Part shown: piece by piece, positions 62,109 to 64,000 of the stretch
Numbering within the stretch: the first letter of the stretch is position 1
How the letters are laid out: each line of letters begins with the position of its first letter
Translations under genes and position numbers: made by a program
DNA from: Nitrosomonadaceae bacterium
GTDB lineage: Bacteria > Pseudomonadota > Gammaproteobacteria > Burkholderiales > Nitrosomonadaceae
Direction: 5' to 3'
Length of the DNA stretch: 64,000 bases
Assembly: GCA_030646695.1 (NCBI GenBank)
Contig: JAUSLF010000022.1
Span: 1-64,000, forward strand
Notes under the pieces: generated by a model
What the model saw: the letters and a program-made list of their open reading frames with translations, nothing else
Told to the model about the DNA's origin: nothing
Databases searched by the model: none

Positions 62109-63695
62109 ATGCTCACCCATAAGCACGACATCATGCCCCACAACATCATCATGTTTTTTCAGCGTTGGATCACTGCTGCATGCATATACTGCATGCTTGG
62201 TGTCGGTACTGCGATCGCAGCGCCCATCGATGATGCGGCAAAAGCCTACAGCAAAGGTGATTACGTACAAGCTTTCAAGCTATTTAGGCCGTTAGCTGCT
62301 CAGGGAAATGCAAATGCACAAATGCTCCTTGGTTGGATGTATCGCGATGGCAAAGGTGTAACCCAAGATTATCGGGAAGCCGTGAAGTGGTATCGTTTGG
62401 CTGCGGCGCAGGGACTTGCAGACGCGCAAGATTACCTTGGTATGATGTATCACAATGGCGAAATCGTACCCCAAGATTTTGAGGAAGCCCTGAAGTGGTA
62501 TCGCCTGGCTGCGGCGCAGGGGTTTGCAATTGCGCAATTTAGCCTTGGTTCGATGTATCACAAAGGACAGGGCGTAACCCGGGATGATCAGGAAGCCTTG
62601 GGGTGGTATCGCTTGGCTGCGGCGCAGGGGGATATAAATGCGCAATATAGCCTTGGTGTGATGTATGCCAAGGGCTATGGTATAACCCGAGATGATCAGG
62701 AAGCCCTGAAGTGGTATCGCTTGGCTGCGGCGCAGGGGGATGAGCCTGCCAAGGAAATCCTAAAGCGCCCTGAAATGGTTGCGGCAGCGAAAAACCTCGC
62801 AACCATGCAAGCGCAATCTAAGCGACCTCAGCACCCAGCAGACGACATCCTCAAGAAACATCCGGCCGTAGCGCGCTACCTGCAAGAGCGAGACCTCAAT
62901 GATGCGAAAGCAGCTAGCCGTAAAGGTGACTACGCACAAGCTATCAAGATATTGAGGCCGTTAGCTGAACGGGGAGATGCAAGTGCGCAAACTGACCTTG
63001 GTGCGATGTATCGCGATGGCGAAGGCATAACCCAGGATTATTGGGAAGCCCTGAAGTGGTATCGCCTGGCAGCAGAGCAGGGAAATGCAGAGGCGCAAGC
63101 TATGCTTGGTTCAATGTATCACAATGGCGAAGGCGCAACCCAAGACTATCAGGAGGCCATGAAGTGGTATCGCCTAGCTGCGGCGCAGGGAAATGTAAAT
63201 GCGCAATTTAGCCTTGGTTGGACGTATGAAAATGGCCATGGCGTAACCCAGGATTATCAGGAAGCCGTGAAGTGGTATCGCCTGGCTTCAGCGCAGGGGC
63301 ATGAGCTTTCCAAGGAAATCCTAAAGTTTCCTAAAATGGTTGCGGCAGCACAAAGCCTCGCTACGGGGTGGGTTTTGGTTAGCTTTGATGGAACTTTTAC
63401 CATCTACGCCGATCCCGCCACCATTCGCAAGACGGGCAATAGGGTAAAAATGTGGGATCTGCTTGACTACAATATGGCTGACAAGATTTCTGGTAAGCCG
63501 TATATGTCAATAAGAGGACAAAGTGAATACGACTGCAAAGAGGAGAAGATTCGGTCACTCTACGCAACTTACCACTCTGAGAATATGGCCAGAGGCGAAG
63601 TAATTTCTACCGGCACGAAGCCTAGTAATTGGGAGCCAGTCGCGCCTGGCAGTATGGCGGCGGCGTTGTGGAAAATAGCCTGTAAGAAGCGGTAA
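62109..63695 (+). CDS. Secreted Sel1-repeat protein fused to an Adhesin_E-like domain
   Basis: This 528-residue protein begins with a signal peptide (MFFQRWITAACIYCMLGVGT, then AIAAPID; ATG at 62109 has AAAGG eight bases upstream, while 62151 gives the shorter signal). Sel1 repeats of 36 residues fill ~62-206 (four copies) and ~285-393 (three copies). The two blocks look like an internal duplication: each starts with KGDYxQAxKxxRPLA and ends with KEILKxPxMVAAAxxLAT. Residues ~420-528 form an Adhesin_E-like domain (GTFTIYADPATIR, YDCKEEKIRSL, NWEPVAPGS). The pair at 45047-45995 has the same two modules as separate genes. Confidence 0.85.
   Translation: MLTHKHDIMPHNIIMFFQRWITAACIYCMLGVGTAIAAPIDDAAKAYSKGDYVQAFKLFRPLAAQGNANAQMLLGWMYRDGKGVTQDYREAVKWYRLAAAQGLADAQDYLGMMYHNGEIVPQDFEEALKWYRLAAAQGFAIAQFSLGSMYHKGQGVTRDDQEALGWYRLAAAQGDINAQYSLGVMYAKGYGITRDDQEALKWYRLAAAQGDEPAKEILKRPEMVAAAKNLATMQAQSKRPQHPADDILKKHPAVARYLQERDLNDAKAASRKGDYAQAIKILRPLAERGDASAQTDLGAMYRDGEGITQDYWEALKWYRLAAEQGNAEAQAMLGSMYHNGEGATQDYQEAMKWYRLAAAQGNVNAQFSLGWTYENGHGVTQDYQEAVKWYRLASAQGHELSKEILKFPKMVAAAQSLATGWVLVSFDGTFTIYADPATIRKTGNRVKMWDLLDYNMADKISGKPYMSIRGQSEYDCKEEKIRSLYATYHSENMARGEVISTGTKPSNWEPVAPGSMAAALWKIACKKR
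62292..62735 (+). repeat. Tandem 108-bp coding repeats (Sel1), block 1
   Basis: About four 108-base units encode 36-residue Sel1 repeats. The DNA word GAAGCC, then TGAAGTGGTATCGC and TGGCTGCGGCGCAGGG recurs almost unchanged, so recombination between units is likely. Confidence 0.85.
62961..63288 (+). repeat. Tandem 108-bp coding repeats (Sel1), block 2
   Basis: About three units, each close to those of block 1. The linker of block 1 and the linker behind this block are also related, so the block duplication included the linker. Confidence 0.85.
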
Positions 63696-63736
63696 GTGCT
63701 TGTGATCTTTCGCGGACTATCGTAGGAGCCATCCTT

Positions 63737-63901
63737 GTGCTGGTTTTGTCTTTTTCGGCATGGGCGAACTTCACCGGCAAGGTGGTAGGGATTGCCAATG
63801 GCAACACAGTAACCGTTTTGGACGTGACCAAGGTGCAGCACAAGGTTCGCTTGACTGGAATTGATGCGCTATTCCAGCCACATGACTCAAGTTTTACTTG
63901 A
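63737..63901 (+). pseudogene. Staphylococcal-nuclease-like gene, truncated
   Basis: The frame reads LVLVLSFSAWANFTGKVVGI, then ANGNTVTVLDVTKVQHKVRL, TGIDALFQPHD and TGA. This is the signal peptide and first third of an SNase/thermonuclease (FxGKVVxVxDGDTxxVxD...HKVRLxGIDA). The DGDT position has NGNT. The catalytic Arg/Glu region is missing. The frame continues upstream to about 63719 but a GTGATCTTTCGCGG start in another frame suggests an early frameshift. It converges on the minus-strand gene at the edge and overlaps its end by eight bases. Confidence 0.75.
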
Positions 63902-64000
63902 GTGCGCCGAATACTTCCTGCAGCCGCTTGTTACCCTGACCAATCGGGTCTTTGCGGATGGCGCGTTCTTCTTCCGCCATCATCAGAAAGTAACCATCCA
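63894..64000 (-). CDS. C-terminal end of an unidentified gene, cut by window edge
   Basis: The minus-strand frame is open to the edge and ends with TAA at 63896-63894. The 34 visible residues include YFLMMAEEERAIRKDPIGQG and NKRLQEVFGALK, a charged helix-rich C-terminus. Not enough is visible to name the family. Confidence 0.5.
   Translation of the reverse strand, partial: DGYFLMMAEEERAIRKDPIGQGNKRLQEVFGALK

Noticed and set aside
62292-63288. Regular repeats resembling a CRISPR or satellite array
   Set aside because: The 108-base periodicity keeps one reading frame and encodes Sel1 repeats; there are no unique spacers.

Overview
The window reads as chromosome of a Betaproteobacterium. The gene set (oligoribonuclease next to a Ste24-type M48 protease, seven-iron ferredoxin FdxA, AddAB-like exonuclease pair, MCE/Mla lipid transporter) and the fairly high GC of the core genes point to the Nitrosomonadales/Gallionellaceae side of the class. 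This placement is inferred from protein flavour and gene order, not from a marker gene. No rRNA, tRNA or CRISPR array was seen.

Region 1 (1-27 kb) is central carbon and glycogen metabolism in two blocks. The first is a minus-strand run gnd-zwf-tal-(pgi remnant)-class I aldolase-pgm-glgP that joins the pentose phosphate pathway, glycolysis and glycogen breakdown. A second block around 12-27 kb holds another glgP, glgA, the intact pgi, a thiolase, glgB, glgC and two GH57 glucan-active enzymes. Between the blocks lie an M48 protease and orn. Together the genes cover ADP-glucose synthesis, elongation, branching, phosphorolysis, glucanotransfer and the routing of glucose-1-P to glucose-6-P and the oxidative pentose pathway.

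Region 2 (26.6-29.8 kb) is a persulfide/sulfide-response locus: a Blh-type MBL hydrolase divergent from two YeeE/YedE half-transporters, a BigR/SqrR-type ArsR repressor with two cysteines at the diagnostic spacing, and a TauE/SafE exporter. A 26-bp AT-rich palindrome lies between two converging, overlapping promoters. Region 3 (29.8-36.4 kb) holds fdxA and an AddB/AddA-like nuclease-helicase pair.

Region 4 (36.4-45 kb) is accessory. It holds a two-gene cassette of an Hsp70-like ATPase without a substrate-binding domain and a 473-residue partner whose last 55 residues resemble the GrpE beta-wing. Inverted copies of a short dispersed repeat bound it. Next come a 145-bp copy of the 3' end of the neighbouring SNF2 helicase gene, an antitoxin whose ParE-like toxin is cut to 28 codons, a DUF2442 gene with a DUF4160 fragment, and the SNF2/SWIM helicase itself. 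This cassette is the best candidate for an undescribed system.

Region 5 (45-54 kb) has Sel1-repeat and Adhesin_E-like secreted proteins, a 1.2-kb segment bounded by inverted repeats, a carotenoid-biosynthesis-type membrane protein, a membrane-embedded spermidine-synthase-like protein, Pcm with a probable signal peptide, a DHH phosphoesterase and an APH-like/P-loop kinase fusion. Region 6 (54-59.7 kb) has a secreted rhodanese, a C-terminal CxxCH haem protein and a complete MCE transporter operon (MlaE-like with STAS, MlaF-like, MlaD-like, lipoprotein) followed by a SYLF lipoprotein. Region 7 (59.7-64 kb) is accessory again: a HicAB operon with a third gene and a striking inverted repeat around its promoter, a possible phage-derived small ORF over a long stem, an orphan gene next to another dispersed-repeat copy, a fused Sel1-Adhesin_E protein and a truncated staphylococcal-nuclease gene.
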